DNA of 64,000 nucleotides from Agrobacterium rosae (GTDB lineage: Bacteria > Pseudomonadota > Alphaproteobacteria > Rhizobiales > Rhizobiaceae). The notes under the pieces were generated by a model. The model worked only from the letters and a program-made list of their open reading frames with translations, was not told the DNA's origin and ran no database searches. The DNA lies in assembly GCF_002915175.1 (NCBI RefSeq), contig NZ_NXEJ01000005.1, positions 185,688-249,687 on the forward strand, written 5' to 3'. Made by a program: the position numbers and the translations under genes. Shown here one piece after another: positions 9,111-19,180 of this stretch (the first letter of the stretch is position 1; each line of letters starts with the position of its first letter).

Positions 9111-9200
9111 GGAGAGGTGGCAGAGTGGTCGAATGCACCGCACTCGAAATGCGGCATACCTGCAAGGGTATCGTGGGTTCAAATCCCACCCTCTCCGCCA
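9111..9200 (+). tRNA. tRNA-Ser (CGA)
   Basis: A 90-nt class II tRNA with encoded CCA. The acceptor stem GGAGAGG pairs with CCTCTCC, the anticodon stem CCGCA/TGCGG encloses loop CTCGAAA giving anticodon CGA, a long variable arm follows, and the T arm is GTGGG TTCAAAT CCCAC. The long variable arm and G73 discriminator fit serine. Confidence 0.97.
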
Positions 9201-9204
9201 TAAG

Positions 9205-9435
9205 TCACGCTGAGCTCGAACGTTTCCCCTTATTAAACCAGAGCCAGAGTTGATCTGTACCATCTTCCACCTGCAATTTTCTTGCCACAAGGCCACACTC
9301 AAGGCGGTGCGCCAATGATGCTGCTGCTGGAAATGGCCATTGCATATCTGCCTGAGCATTCAAGATGAACGCTCGCCGGCGTGCGTTGTTGCTTTCGACA
9401 TACAATGACAGGTTGCCTATTGTGATTTCCCTCAC
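9205..9435 (-). CDS. Possible small hypothetical protein
   Basis: An open frame of 76 codons beginning with GTG, convergent with tRNA-Ser. The predicted product starts VREITIGNLSLYVESNNARR and has no family I recognise. Its composition is protein-like (alternating hydrophobic and charged residues, no low complexity), but no clear ribosome binding site or ATG supports it. It is the only plausible coding content in the 420 bases between tRNA-Ser and the Old Yellow Enzyme gene. Confidence 0.3.
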   Translation of the reverse strand: MREITIGNLSLYVESNNARRRAFILNAQADMQWPFPAAASLAHRLECGLVARKLQVEDGTDQLWLWFNKGKRSSSA

Positions 9436-9565
9436 CGAAGTTGTGTTAGGAGCCGTCTCGTCGAATTACCGACAAGGGTGTTATCGAGGGTGACAGATGG
9501 CCTGCCGCCATGGATAGCAGGGCAGCGTTTGTAGCCGATGGGACGGTCAAGAAAGAACACAGATG

Positions 9566-9597
9566 TGGCCGCTGCGGTTCGTCAACCGCAGCGGCCA
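9566..9597 (-). terminator. Hairpin downstream of the Old Yellow Enzyme gene
   Basis: Perfect 14-bp inverted repeat (TGGCCGCTGCGGTT, loop CGTC, then the complement), 26 bases past the stop at 9623. On the minus strand it is followed by a T-rich but interrupted stretch, so it probably terminates or stabilises the end of that transcript. Confidence 0.65.
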
Positions 9598-9622
9598 GTA
9601 TGGTGCAGCTTTTTTTCCAGAG

Positions 9623-10714
9623 TTAGGCCGTTCTGTAATGTTCTAGCCAGTGAGCGTATGGCGCGGGTAGCGTCCAGGATGGTTTATCGACACCAAGTTC
9701 AAACGCTGCCTGGTAAGGCCAATGGCTGTTGGCAAGCAGCGGGCGCCCGAGTGACACCAGATCCACGAGATCGTCTGTGATCAGCGCATCAGCCTGCTTT
9801 GGTTCGCTAATGAACCAGCTCGTCGTTGCGGGAAGCCCAGCCTCGCGCCGTACCCGCTGGGCGATGGGTGCCATGAAAGCAGGGCCCCAAGGAATATTGG
9901 CAGTCGACGTAGAGAAACCAATGCTGACATCGACAATGTCGAGGCCGCCAGCCTTGAAGCGACGAACCATCTCGATCCCCTCTTCCAAATCATCAGAACC
10001 GTCGAATTCAGTCACGCCAAAGCGGGCGGCAAGGGGGAGGTGCTCAGGCCAGACTTCGCGAACAGCAGCCAGTGTTTCAAGTAGAAATCTGGCTCGTCCG
10101 TCAAAGTCACCGCCGTAGGTGTCTGTGCGTTTGTTAGACCACGTCGAAAAGAAACTTTGCCCAAGGTAACCATGAGCGAAGTGAAGCTCAAGCCATTCAA
10201 AGCCGGCGGCCAGCGCCCGCTTAGCAGCGGAGACGAAGTCCGCCTTGACCCGCTCGATATCAGCAAGCGTCATGGCCTGTGGCACTTTGCCAAGGTTTCT
10301 TCCGAACGCAACGGCTGATGGCGCCAACGTTTCCCAGCCGCGCGGATCAGAAGCGGCGATATGGTCGTCGCCCTCCCATGGACGGTTCGCGCTCGCTTTC
10401 CGGCCAGCGTGTCCGATCTGGATTCCAGGAACCGCACCTGCAGCCTTCATCAAGCCCACAGATTTTTTCCAAGGCTCGATCTGCTCATCGCTCCAGATCC
10501 CTGCGCATCCGGGCGTGATGCGACCCTCCGGTGATACAGCCGTCGCTTCGGCAACCACCAAGCCTGCACCACCGCGCGTCAATCCGGCAAGATGGACATG
10601 GTGCCAATCATTTATAATGCCGTCCTCGGCAGAATACTGGCACATAGGCGACACCACTATACGATTTCGCAACGTTACGTCTTTGATAGTAAAAGAGGTA
10701 AATAGGGATGACAT
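9623..10714 (-). CDS. NADH:flavin oxidoreductase, Old Yellow Enzyme family (YqjM/XenA-like)
   Basis: FMN-dependent ene-reductase of 363 aa, a TIM barrel that reduces activated C=C bonds or nitro compounds with NAD(P)H. VVSPMCQYSAEDG (about residues 21-33) carries the cysteine typical of the thermophilic-like YqjM class; GIQIGHAGRKAS (about 98-109) and LHFAHGYLGQSFFS (about 176-189) supply flavin and substrate contacts. Near the C-terminus VDLVSLGRPLLANSHWP binds the FMN phosphate. It is transcribed away from an ArsR-type regulator, and the ~100 bases between the two starts contain a palindrome, so that regulator probably controls it. The physiological substrate is unknown. Confidence 0.92.
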   Translation of the reverse strand: MSSLFTSFTIKDVTLRNRIVVSPMCQYSAEDGIINDWHHVHLAGLTRGGAGLVVAEATAVSPEGRITPGCAGIWSDEQIEPWKKSVGLMKAAGAVPGIQIGHAGRKASANRPWEGDDHIAASDPRGWETLAPSAVAFGRNLGKVPQAMTLADIERVKADFVSAAKRALAAGFEWLELHFAHGYLGQSFFSTWSNKRTDTYGGDFDGRARFLLETLAAVREVWPEHLPLAARFGVTEFDGSDDLEEGIEMVRRFKAGGLDIVDVSIGFSTSTANIPWGPAFMAPIAQRVRREAGLPATTSWFISEPKQADALITDDLVDLVSLGRPLLANSHWPYQAAFELGVDKPSWTLPAPYAHWLEHYRTA

Positions 10715-10761
10715 GAGAGCTCCAACTGATAATTAGCAATATTCATATAATTCTTCGGTAT

Positions 10762-10777
10762 TTCGATTACAATCGAA
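10762..10777. promoter_or_regulatory. Palindromic operator candidate between OYE and arsR genes
   Basis: Perfect inverted repeat TTCGATT-AC-AATCGAA in the 98-bp divergent promoter region. Its size and place fit a dimeric winged-helix regulator, most simply the adjacent ArsR protein acting on both genes. Confidence 0.6.
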
Positions 10778-10812
10778 CTATCAAATAACATTCTCTAATG
10801 CTATGTTGGGTC

Positions 10813-11124
10813 ATGCGCGCCATTCCACATCCCGCCCTCGAAGACGTGAACCTCACCCAGGTGCTCTATGCACTGAGTGATCCTGTACGGCTCGAAGTCG
10901 TGCGTCAGTTGGCAAATGGGGGACAGGCCACATGTTCCGCACTGGATGGTGGCCGGCCCAAGTCCAGCATGTCCCACCACTTTAAAGTCTTAAGGGAGGG
11001 CGGTCTGGTTTTCACCCGCACGGATGGACCAGCGCACCTGAATGAACTGCGTCGTAAAGAGATAGATGAGCGGTTTCCGGGCCTATTGGACGCCGTACTT
11101 CCGGCATCGGACGAAGCGGGCTGA
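10813..11124 (+). CDS. ArsR-family winged-helix transcriptional regulator
   Basis: Regulator of 103 aa. YALSDPVRLEVVRQLANGG begins the winged helix-turn-helix (about residues 17-35) and SSMSHHFKVLREGGLVFTR is the recognition helix and wing start (about 53-71). The CxxC-type metal-binding cysteines of classic ArsR/SmtB sensors are not evident; a single cysteine lies in QATCSALD. It may therefore sense a small organic molecule or redox state, as in other ArsR regulators paired with oxidoreductases. ATG 10813 is preferred over ATG 10798, since the protein core begins MRAIPHPALEDVNLTQ. It is divergent from the Old Yellow Enzyme gene. Confidence 0.85.
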   Translation: MRAIPHPALEDVNLTQVLYALSDPVRLEVVRQLANGGQATCSALDGGRPKSSMSHHFKVLREGGLVFTRTDGPAHLNELRRKEIDERFPGLLDAVLPASDEAG

Positions 11125-11457
11125 TATTGAACGCTTTCACCACAGTCGAAAGACGCGCGATCTGAACAGCCGTCATTGAATTTTGCATGCCGATTACACT
11201 GATATCAGTGCAGAAATCAGTGACGCTTTGTAGCAACTTATGCTTATTTTGCTGACGCTTGCGTCTTGTTTTTTAGAGGATATCCGGCCCTTGACGAGCG
11301 ACTTGGGAGGGTCGCTAACCAACCAAACGAAGCTTGTATCGTCCGGGCTGGCTTTTCAGGGTGGCCCCATGCTCGTTTAGCAGGTCGGACCTAAGCCGCA
11401 TCGAGCAGCCTAGGTCCGAAAGAGGCGACTTAGTCCCTTGCCTCCCACCCAGTCGTT
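11125..11457. other. Non-coding stretch with two palindromes
   Basis: No convincing gene. It holds a perfect 14-bp palindrome, CACTGATATCAGTG, at 11197-11210, closely followed by another ATCAGTG. It also holds a 9-bp inverted repeat, TCGGACCTA at 11385-11393 and its complement at 11411-11419, with a 17-base loop. The first looks like a protein-binding site, the second like an RNA stem. Neither can be tied to a gene. Confidence 0.5.
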
Positions 11458-11640
11458 TCAGGTTTGAGCCGCGTAGAAGATGGCAAAATTGACCGCCAGC
11501 ATCACGACGAGCATTCCGATGGAAGCCAGAAGGAAGACGCCAATCTTCTTCAGCGTGCTTTGCGGCTGTTTCTTGCGGCTGAACGCAACGACGCCCGCAA
11601 CCCCTAGGGAAATGCCAACGATAGCCGGGAGTGACATCAT
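11458..11640 (-). CDS. Small membrane protein
   Basis: Predicted protein of 60 aa with two hydrophobic segments, about residues 4-20 (PAIVGISLGVAGVVAF) and about 33-56 (IGVFLLASIGMLVVMLAVNF), separated by a basic loop (SRKKQPQSTLKK). That topology fits a two-helix inner-membrane protein. AAAGG lies a suitable distance upstream of the ATG pair at 11640/11637. I know no function. It lies alone, downstream of the truncated mutase gene and on the same strand. Confidence 0.6.
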   Translation of the reverse strand: MMSLPAIVGISLGVAGVVAFSRKKQPQSTLKKIGVFLLASIGMLVVMLAVNFAIFYAAQT

Positions 11641-11818
11641 GTCTAGAACCTTTCGAATGGTTGCACGCCCCCTCTAGCGTGAGAGTCCGTGCTTGATCAC
11701 TATGTAGTTCGGGAAACTCTTAAAGTTGCATCGCTGAAACGCTGCAAGGCCATGTAACGAAAAAGACGAGGTTTTCCCCTAAAAGACCGGGACATTGTGT
11801 CAGGCATATCCGATTCGG

Positions 11819-11832
11819 GATATTATAATATC
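11819..11832. repeat. AT-rich 14-bp palindrome
   Basis: Perfect palindrome GATATTATAATATC in the non-coding stretch between the small membrane protein gene and the mutase remnant. It could be an operator or part of a promoter; nothing else in this stretch is recognisable. Confidence 0.35.
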
Positions 11833-11927
11833 TTCGAAAATATGTGCTTTTCGTCGCCTAGGGGCATGGCACCGACGATCAACTCAGCACTCTTGAAGCC
11901 CTCTATCCCGTCGGTGTCATAGCAAAC

Positions 11928-12166
11928 TTAGTGGATTGTCAGACACAGGTGGACAGGACTCTCATGGTCATCGTCTGCGGGGAGTAATTGCGTATTCCAC
12001 GCCAATCGTATGCGTTGGGGATGTTGGACGTCCTCGATGTCTTCTGCGGTATAGAGTGGCTTGATATCGATGCCTTCGGGCGTGTGCCAGATGAGGGTGT
12101 CCGACGCTGCTTTCAGTTCGCGCTCCGCCAACGCCTGCCAGTCCGCAAGGGTCTTGCTTTCCGGCA

Positions 12167-12167
<1 letters not shown>
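11928..12167 (-). pseudogene. Truncated methylmalonyl-CoA mutase (N-terminal ~50 codons only)
   Basis: The frame starting at ATG 12167 encodes MPESKTLADWQALAERELKA and, at about residues 28-41, WHTPEGIDIKPLYT, which match the extreme N-terminus of methylmalonyl-CoA mutase (family length ~710 aa). Similarity stops at about residue 50 (near 12017). The frame then runs 29 codons of unrelated sequence to a stop at 11928. The start overlaps the pccA stop by one base (TGATG), the arrangement expected for an intact pcc-mutase operon. The bulk of the gene has therefore been deleted. The B12-dependent step downstream of propionyl-CoA carboxylase is missing here and must be supplied from elsewhere or be absent. 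Confidence 0.8.
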
Positions 12168-14188
<2,021 letters not shown>

Positions 14189-14293
14189 TGCGTGTCCCGC
14201 CAATTTTGCCTGCCTGAAGTTGGTGCCGACCGTTCATGTTGGATTGTCGCTGAAAGCCCCGACGCATCATGAAATTTCCGAGTCTCATTGCGA

Positions 14294-15826
14294 TTACAAT
14301 GGCATCGTGTCGTGCTTGCGCCACCGGACATCGACCTGCTTTTTGCGCAGGGATGCAAAGGCCCGTGCAATACGCCGACGCGAGGAATGCGGCATGATCA
14401 CCTCGTCGATGAAGCCGCGTTCTGCGGCGATGAAGGGGTTGGCAAACCGCTCCTCATATTCCCGCGTGCGCGCGGCGAGCTTGTCCGCATCCCCAAGCTC
14501 CGACCGGTAGAGGATTTCCGTGGCACCTTTTGAACCCATCACGGCAATCTCGGCAGTGGGCCAGGCGTAGTTGATATCGGCCCCGATATGCTTGGAAGCC
14601 ATCACATCATAGGCCCCACCATAGGCTTTGCGGGTGATCAGCGTCACCATCGGCACCGTTGCCTGACTGTAGGCAAACAGCAGCTTGGCTCCGTGTTTGA
14701 TGACGCCGCCATATTCCTGCGATGTGCCGGGCAGGAAGCCGGGAACATCGACCAATGTGAGGATGGGAATATTGAACGCATCGCAGAACCGCACGAAACG
14801 GGCTGCCTTTCGGGATGAATCGATATCCAGGCACCCTGCCAGAACCATGGGCTGATTGGCCACAACGCCAACCGAGCGACCCTCGATGCGCACGAACCCG
14901 ATGATGATGTTGCGCGCAAATGCGGCCTGAACCTCGAAGAAATCGCCCTCGTCTGCGAGTGCGAGAATAAGTTCACGCATATCATATGGCTTGCTGGACG
15001 AGTCCGGAACCAGCGTATCGAGCCGATGATCAAGAGCCGTGGTCTCACCGAAAAATGGCCTGACAGGACCTTGCTCGAGGTTGTTCAGCGGCAGAAAATC
15101 GAAAAGCAGACGGATCTGTTCGAGTGCTTCCACATCGTTTTCGAATGCACCATCGGCGACGGACGACTTTGCGGTATGGGTGCGCGCGCCCCCCAGCTCC
15201 TCTGCCGTCACGATTTCATTGGTCACGGTCTTGACCACATCGGGGCCTGTCACGAACATGTAGGAGCTGTCTCGAACCATGAAAATGAAATCCGTCATGG
15301 CAGGCGAATAGACCGCACCACCCGCACACGGCCCCATGATGACGGATATCTGCGGAATGACGCCTGAGGCATCGACGTTGCGCTTGAACACATCGGCATA
15401 ACCGGCCAGCGAGGCGACGCCCTCCTGGATGCGCGCCCCGCCGGAATCATTGAGGCCGATCACGGGCGCGCCGTTTCTCAACGCCATGTCCATGATCTTG
15501 CAGATTTTCTGGGCGTGGGTTTCCGAAAGGGAGCCGCCGAGGACGGTAAAATCCTGAGAGAAAATATAGACCTGCCGACCGTTGATGGTTCCCCAGCCAG
15601 TAACGACACCATCCCCAGCGATCTTTTGCTCCGCCATGTTGAAATCAACAGCACGGTGCGTGACATACATGTCGTATTCTTCGAACGACCCCTCATCGAG
15701 GAGAATTTCGATGCGTTCCCTTGCGGTGAGCTTTCCCTTGCTGTGCTGGGCATCGATGCGTTTCTGCCCCCCGCCCAGCCTGGCTTCGGCTCTTCGCGAC
15801 TCAAGCTGCTCGAGAACGGACCGCAT
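14294..15826 (-). CDS. pccB: Propionyl-CoA carboxylase beta (carboxyltransferase) subunit
   Basis: Carboxyltransferase of 510 aa in two crotonase-like halves. The first half has [19 protein letters not shown] (about residues 124-142) and [13 protein letters not shown] for the acyl-CoA site; the second has [17 protein letters not shown] and [16 protein letters not shown]. It pairs with PccA in propionate, odd-chain fatty acid and branched amino acid catabolism. It is transcribed divergently from the PccR-type regulator, with a palindrome between them, as is usual in alphaproteobacteria. Confidence 0.95.
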   Translation of the reverse strand: MRSVLEQLESRRAEARLGGGQKRIDAQHSKGKLTARERIEILLDEGSFEEYDMYVTHRAVDFNMAEQKIAGDGVVTGWGTINGRQVYIFSQDFTVLGGSLSETHAQKICKIMDMALRNGAPVIGLNDSGGARIQEGVASLAGYADVFKRNVDASGVIPQISVIMGPCAGGAVYSPAMTDFIFMVRDSSYMFVTGPDVVKTVTNEIVTAEELGGARTHTAKSSVADGAFENDVEALEQIRLLFDFLPLNNLEQGPVRPFFGETTALDHRLDTLVPDSSSKPYDMRELILALADEGDFFEVQAAFARNIIIGFVRIEGRSVGVVANQPMVLAGCLDIDSSRKAARFVRFCDAFNIPILTLVDVPGFLPGTSQEYGGVIKHGAKLLFAYSQATVPMVTLITRKAYGGAYDVMASKHIGADINYAWPTAEIAVMGSKGATEILYRSELGDADKLAARTREYEERFANPFIAAERGFIDEVIMPHSSRRRIARAFASLRKKQVDVRWRKHDTMPL

Positions 15827-15926
15827 GTCATTTCCACTTCAAACGCTTTGATGGTGAACCATGTGTACCTGACGAAGAAGGTTCACAAAACAGTTGATCG
15901 TGCATGATTGTGTAAACCATAAAAAT

Positions 15927-15942
15927 GCAAATTAAAATTTGC
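15927..15942. promoter_or_regulatory. Operator candidate for PccR between pccB and pccR
   Basis: Perfect inverted repeat GCAAATT-AA-AATTTGC just upstream of the regulator start. It resembles, from memory, the TTTGCAAA-type repeats reported for the propionyl-CoA-responsive PccR of Rhodobacter. It overlaps an upstream in-frame ATG (15925), which supports starting pccR at 15955. Confidence 0.6.
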
Positions 15943-15954
15943 GAAGTTGCTAAC

Positions 15955-17373
15955 ATGGCCATCGGCAAACTTTTCATCGGGCGCAAAATCCGGGAACTCA
16001 GGGATGCGAATAGGGCAACCCAGGCACAGTTTGCCGAGCGGATCGGGATCTCCACCAGTTACCTGAATCAGATCGAAAACGATCAGCGGCCCGTATCGGC
16101 AGCGGTTCTTGTTGCTCCGGCTGAAAAATTCCAGATCAATATGAGTGAGCTTTCATCCGGCGAAGGTGATAGGCTACTATCTACCATCACAGAAGCCTTG
16201 ACGGACCCTTTGTTTGAAAACCTCAGCCCCAGTTTTCAGGAACTGAAGCTCATCACCCAAAGCGCACCCAATCTGGCACGTGCCTTCATCCAGGCGCATC
16301 AGGGATACAAGCGCAACAACGAGCAGCTCGTCGGTTTGAGCGACAGCCTCGGACGCTCTGCCTCTCTAGCCGAAACAACGCCTTATGAAGAAGTCAGGGA
16401 TTTCTTTCATTTTGTCGATAATTACATATACGCGCTCGATATTGCGGAGGAGAAACTGGCAAGTGAACTTGGTCTGGGAGACGGAGACAATTACTCGGCC
16501 CTGTCCCGCTTTCTCAAATCTGAGCATCAGGTAGAGGTCAGGCGCTCCGAAGCGGAAAACGATGCGCTACGCCGGTTCTACCGATCCTCCGGCATTCTCT
16601 CCATCAACCGCTATGCGCCGGCATCGACACGGGATTTCCAGATCGCCTTCCAGATCGCGCAACTCCATATTCCCGATCTTATTCAGTCCATCGCCCAAGA
16701 TGCCAATTTCCGCACGGTCGAATCCGTGGAAATCTGCAAGATCGGCCTCCAGAACTATTTCGCAGGAGCATTGATATTGTTCTATGGAGAGTTCCTATCG
16801 ACCGCAAATCGCCTGCGCCACGATATCGATCTGCTCGCAGCCCGCTTCGGTGCCAGCGTAGACCAGGTTTGCCACAGGCTGAGCACGCTACAGCGAGCCG
16901 GGAATAAGGGGGTGCCGGTCTTCTTCGCGCGGATCGATCGCGCCGGCGACATCACGAAACGGCATAGTTCCACAAAGCTGCAATTCGCGCGGTTCGGTGC
17001 AGTCTGTCCTTTATGGAATGTTCATGAGGCATTTAAAACGCAAGGCCGGATCATTCGCCAACTTGCCGAGACGCCGGATGGAGTGCGATATCTCTGTCTT
17101 GCCACGCAAATCACGAAATCCGGGGCCGGTTACCACAGCCCTCAGCCGCGCTATGCCATCGCTTTCGGTTGCGAAATCTCCTATGCGCATGCTTTCGTCT
17201 ATGCAGATGATCTCGATCGTTCGGCAAGAACAAATTTTGCATCAATAGGGATTTCCTGTCGGATCTGCGAGCGACCCAAATGCCCGCAGAGAGCCGTCCC
17301 GCCGTTGATGCGAGAACTGCGCGTGGACCACGATACGAGAACAATTTTGCCTTACACCCTTGGCGACCGGTAG
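15955..17373 (+). CDS. pccR: XRE-family short-chain fatty acyl-CoA regulator (PccR/ScfR-like)
   Basis: Regulator of 472 aa. The N-terminal helix-turn-helix (about residues 6-60) reads GRKIRELRDANRATQAQFAE and ISTSYLNQIENDQRPVS. An IrrE/ImmA-like middle follows, but in place of a full HExxH it has the degenerate FQIAFQIAQLHIPDLI. The C-terminal ScfR domain ends with a cysteine motif, ISCRICERPKCPQRAVPP. PccR proteins sense propionyl-CoA or a related acyl-CoA and control pccB. Its place opposite pccB supports that role. The start is taken at MAIGKLFIGRK. Confidence 0.88.
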   Translation: MAIGKLFIGRKIRELRDANRATQAQFAERIGISTSYLNQIENDQRPVSAAVLVAPAEKFQINMSELSSGEGDRLLSTITEALTDPLFENLSPSFQELKLITQSAPNLARAFIQAHQGYKRNNEQLVGLSDSLGRSASLAETTPYEEVRDFFHFVDNYIYALDIAEEKLASELGLGDGDNYSALSRFLKSEHQVEVRRSEAENDALRRFYRSSGILSINRYAPASTRDFQIAFQIAQLHIPDLIQSIAQDANFRTVESVEICKIGLQNYFAGALILFYGEFLSTANRLRHDIDLLAARFGASVDQVCHRLSTLQRAGNKGVPVFFARIDRAGDITKRHSSTKLQFARFGAVCPLWNVHEAFKTQGRIIRQLAETPDGVRYLCLATQITKSGAGYHSPQPRYAIAFGCEISYAHAFVYADDLDRSARTNFASIGISCRICERPKCPQRAVPPLMRELRVDHDTRTILPYTLGDR

Positions 17374-17562
17374 CAGTCAAGGAAAGGCAGACTGAATATC
17401 ATTCCAGCGAGCCGGACAGCATTCGACAATGCCTCGGCAACATAGGCCTGTTCCAGACGATAGTCGGTGAAATCGCCGTTTGCCTCGATCCGCTTGGACT
17501 TTGGCGTCATCTTTGCGATCACTCCCTTGCAGCTTTCAAATGTACCGAAAGCGAGGATCCGC

Positions 17563-17585
17563 GATGCGGGCCGGAAGCCCGCATC
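17563..17585. terminator. Hairpin between convergent pccR and amaB
   Basis: Perfect 9-bp stem GATGCGGGC-CGGAA-GCCCGCATC, followed on the plus strand by TTCTATTTTCG. It lies 30 bases past the amaB stop and 190 bases past the pccR stop, so it may serve either transcript. The 240-base gap holds no convincing gene. Confidence 0.5.
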
Positions 17586-17614
17586 TTCTATTTTCGTTGG
17601 CGCGCTTTTCCGGT

Positions 17615-19141
17615 TTACTCGATATCGAACGTAACGCCCTGCGCGAGTGGCAATGCCTTGGAGTAGTTCACGGTGTTGGTGGCGCGGCGCATATAAGCCT
17701 TCCATGCGTCAGAACCGGATTCGCGGCCGCCGCCGGTTTCCTTCTCGCCACCGAACGCACCACCAATCTCCGCACCCGATGTGCCGATATTGACATTGGC
17801 GATGCCGCAATCGGATCCATCAGCTGCCAGAAAGCGCTCAGCTTCCTGAAGATCACGCGTAAAGATGGAGGACGAGAGACCGGCGGCAACAGCATTGTGA
17901 TCGCTGACGGCCTGATCGAAATCGCTGTATTTCATCACGTAGAGGATCGGCGCGAAGGTTTCTTCCAGAACCGGACCAGCGTGTTTCGGCATTTCGACCA
18001 GCGCTGGCTTCACATAATAGGCCGTATCCTTGCCAGCATCTGTCACGCGCTCGCCACCGGCGACGATGCCGCCATGGGCCTTTGCCTCTTCCAGCGCCTT
18101 CTGCATCCCATCGAAAGCCGCCTTGTCGACCAATGGACCGACGAGGGCTGAGGTTTCTAGCGGATTGCCGATGGAAACGGACGCATAGGCCTTCTTCAGA
18201 CGCGGAACGAGCTGGTCGTAAACGCTGTCATGCACGAAGAGGCGGCGCAGCGTGGTGCAGCGCTGACCGGCTGTTCCCATGGCACCAAAGGCAATGGCGC
18301 GCAGAGCCATATCGAGATCGGCAGAGGGGCAGACGATACCGGCATTGTTGCCACCCAGTTCCAGAATGGCGCGGGCGAAACGCTTGGCCAGGCGTGGGCC
18401 AACATCGCGGCCCATGCGGGTGGAACCGGTTGCCGAAACGAGCGGCACCTTGGGATGATCGACCAGCGCTTCACCAACGGTGCGATCACCGATGATGACC
18501 TGGCTCAAACCTTCCGGCGCATCACCGAAACGGGCCAAAGCACGCTCGAAAATGCCTTGAACGGCAAGCGCTGTCAGCGGCGTCTTTTCCGATGGCTTCC
18601 AGACAACGGAGTTGCCGCAGACGATGGCCAGTGCGGCATTCCATGCCCAGACGGCGACGGGGAAGTTGAAGGCCGAGATAATACCGATGACACCCAGCGG
18701 ATGCCAGGTTTCCATCATGCGGTGGCCGGGGCGTTCAGTCGCAATGGTCAGGCCGTAAAGCTGACGAGAAAGGCCGACCGCGAAATCGCAGATGTCGATC
18801 ATTTCCTGCACTTCGCCAAGGCCTTCGGACGTGATCTTGCCAGCTTCGATCGAGACGAGACGACCAAGGTCATCCTTTGCAGCACGCAGTTCTTCACCCA
18901 GCAGGCGGACCAGTTCGCCGCGCTTTGGCGCTGGTACCAGACGCCAAGTCTTGAACGCGGCATCTGCCTTCTCAACCATGACAGCAACGTCGCCAGCAGA
19001 CACCGTCTTCAGCCGAGCGATCTCTTCGCCGCTGACCGGGCTGAAAGACACCATGTCGCCATCGTTCCAGGCGTTGCGTGCCACGCCAAGCTTATCGAGG
19101 ATTTTCGTTGTTTCCTGTTTCACATCGATCTTCGTCATCAT
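17615..19141 (-). CDS. amaB: L-piperidine-6-carboxylate / aminoadipate semialdehyde dehydrogenase (ALDH7)
   Basis: Aldehyde dehydrogenase of 508 aa of the antiquitin (ALDH7) type. It would oxidise 2-aminoadipate semialdehyde (in equilibrium with piperideine-6-carboxylate) to 2-aminoadipate with NAD+. Features are GIISAFNFPVAVWAWNAALA (cofactor and aldehyde site), ELGGNNAGIV with the general-base Glu (about residues 266-275), and TAGQRCTTLRRLF with the catalytic Cys (about 299-311). The C-terminal FGGEKETGGGRESGSDAWK is characteristic of ALDH7. It is third in a three-gene operon with a D-2-hydroxyglutarate-type dehydrogenase and HglS, which fixes lysine catabolism as the pathway. Two tandem ATGs (19141, 19138) are possible starts. 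Confidence 0.9.
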   Translation of the reverse strand: MMTKIDVKQETTKILDKLGVARNAWNDGDMVSFSPVSGEEIARLKTVSAGDVAVMVEKADAAFKTWRLVPAPKRGELVRLLGEELRAAKDDLGRLVSIEAGKITSEGLGEVQEMIDICDFAVGLSRQLYGLTIATERPGHRMMETWHPLGVIGIISAFNFPVAVWAWNAALAIVCGNSVVWKPSEKTPLTALAVQGIFERALARFGDAPEGLSQVIIGDRTVGEALVDHPKVPLVSATGSTRMGRDVGPRLAKRFARAILELGGNNAGIVCPSADLDMALRAIAFGAMGTAGQRCTTLRRLFVHDSVYDQLVPRLKKAYASVSIGNPLETSALVGPLVDKAAFDGMQKALEEAKAHGGIVAGGERVTDAGKDTAYYVKPALVEMPKHAGPVLEETFAPILYVMKYSDFDQAVSDHNAVAAGLSSSIFTRDLQEAERFLAADGSDCGIANVNIGTSGAEIGGAFGGEKETGGGRESGSDAWKAYMRRATNTVNYSKALPLAQGVTFDIE

Positions 19142-19180
19142 ACTCGTTCCCTATTTGAAAAATGTTGGTTGAACGTAACG

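Noticed and set aside
9111..9200. tRNA-Ser as an integration site of a mobile element
   Set aside because: No integrase, no direct repeat of the tRNA end and no phage or transposon genes are visible in the window.
17352..17705. Minus-strand frame of 117 codons downstream of amaB
   Set aside because: It overlaps the 3' ends of both amaB and pccR and contains the hairpin at 17563; no start signal. Possibly decayed, but not supportable as a gene.
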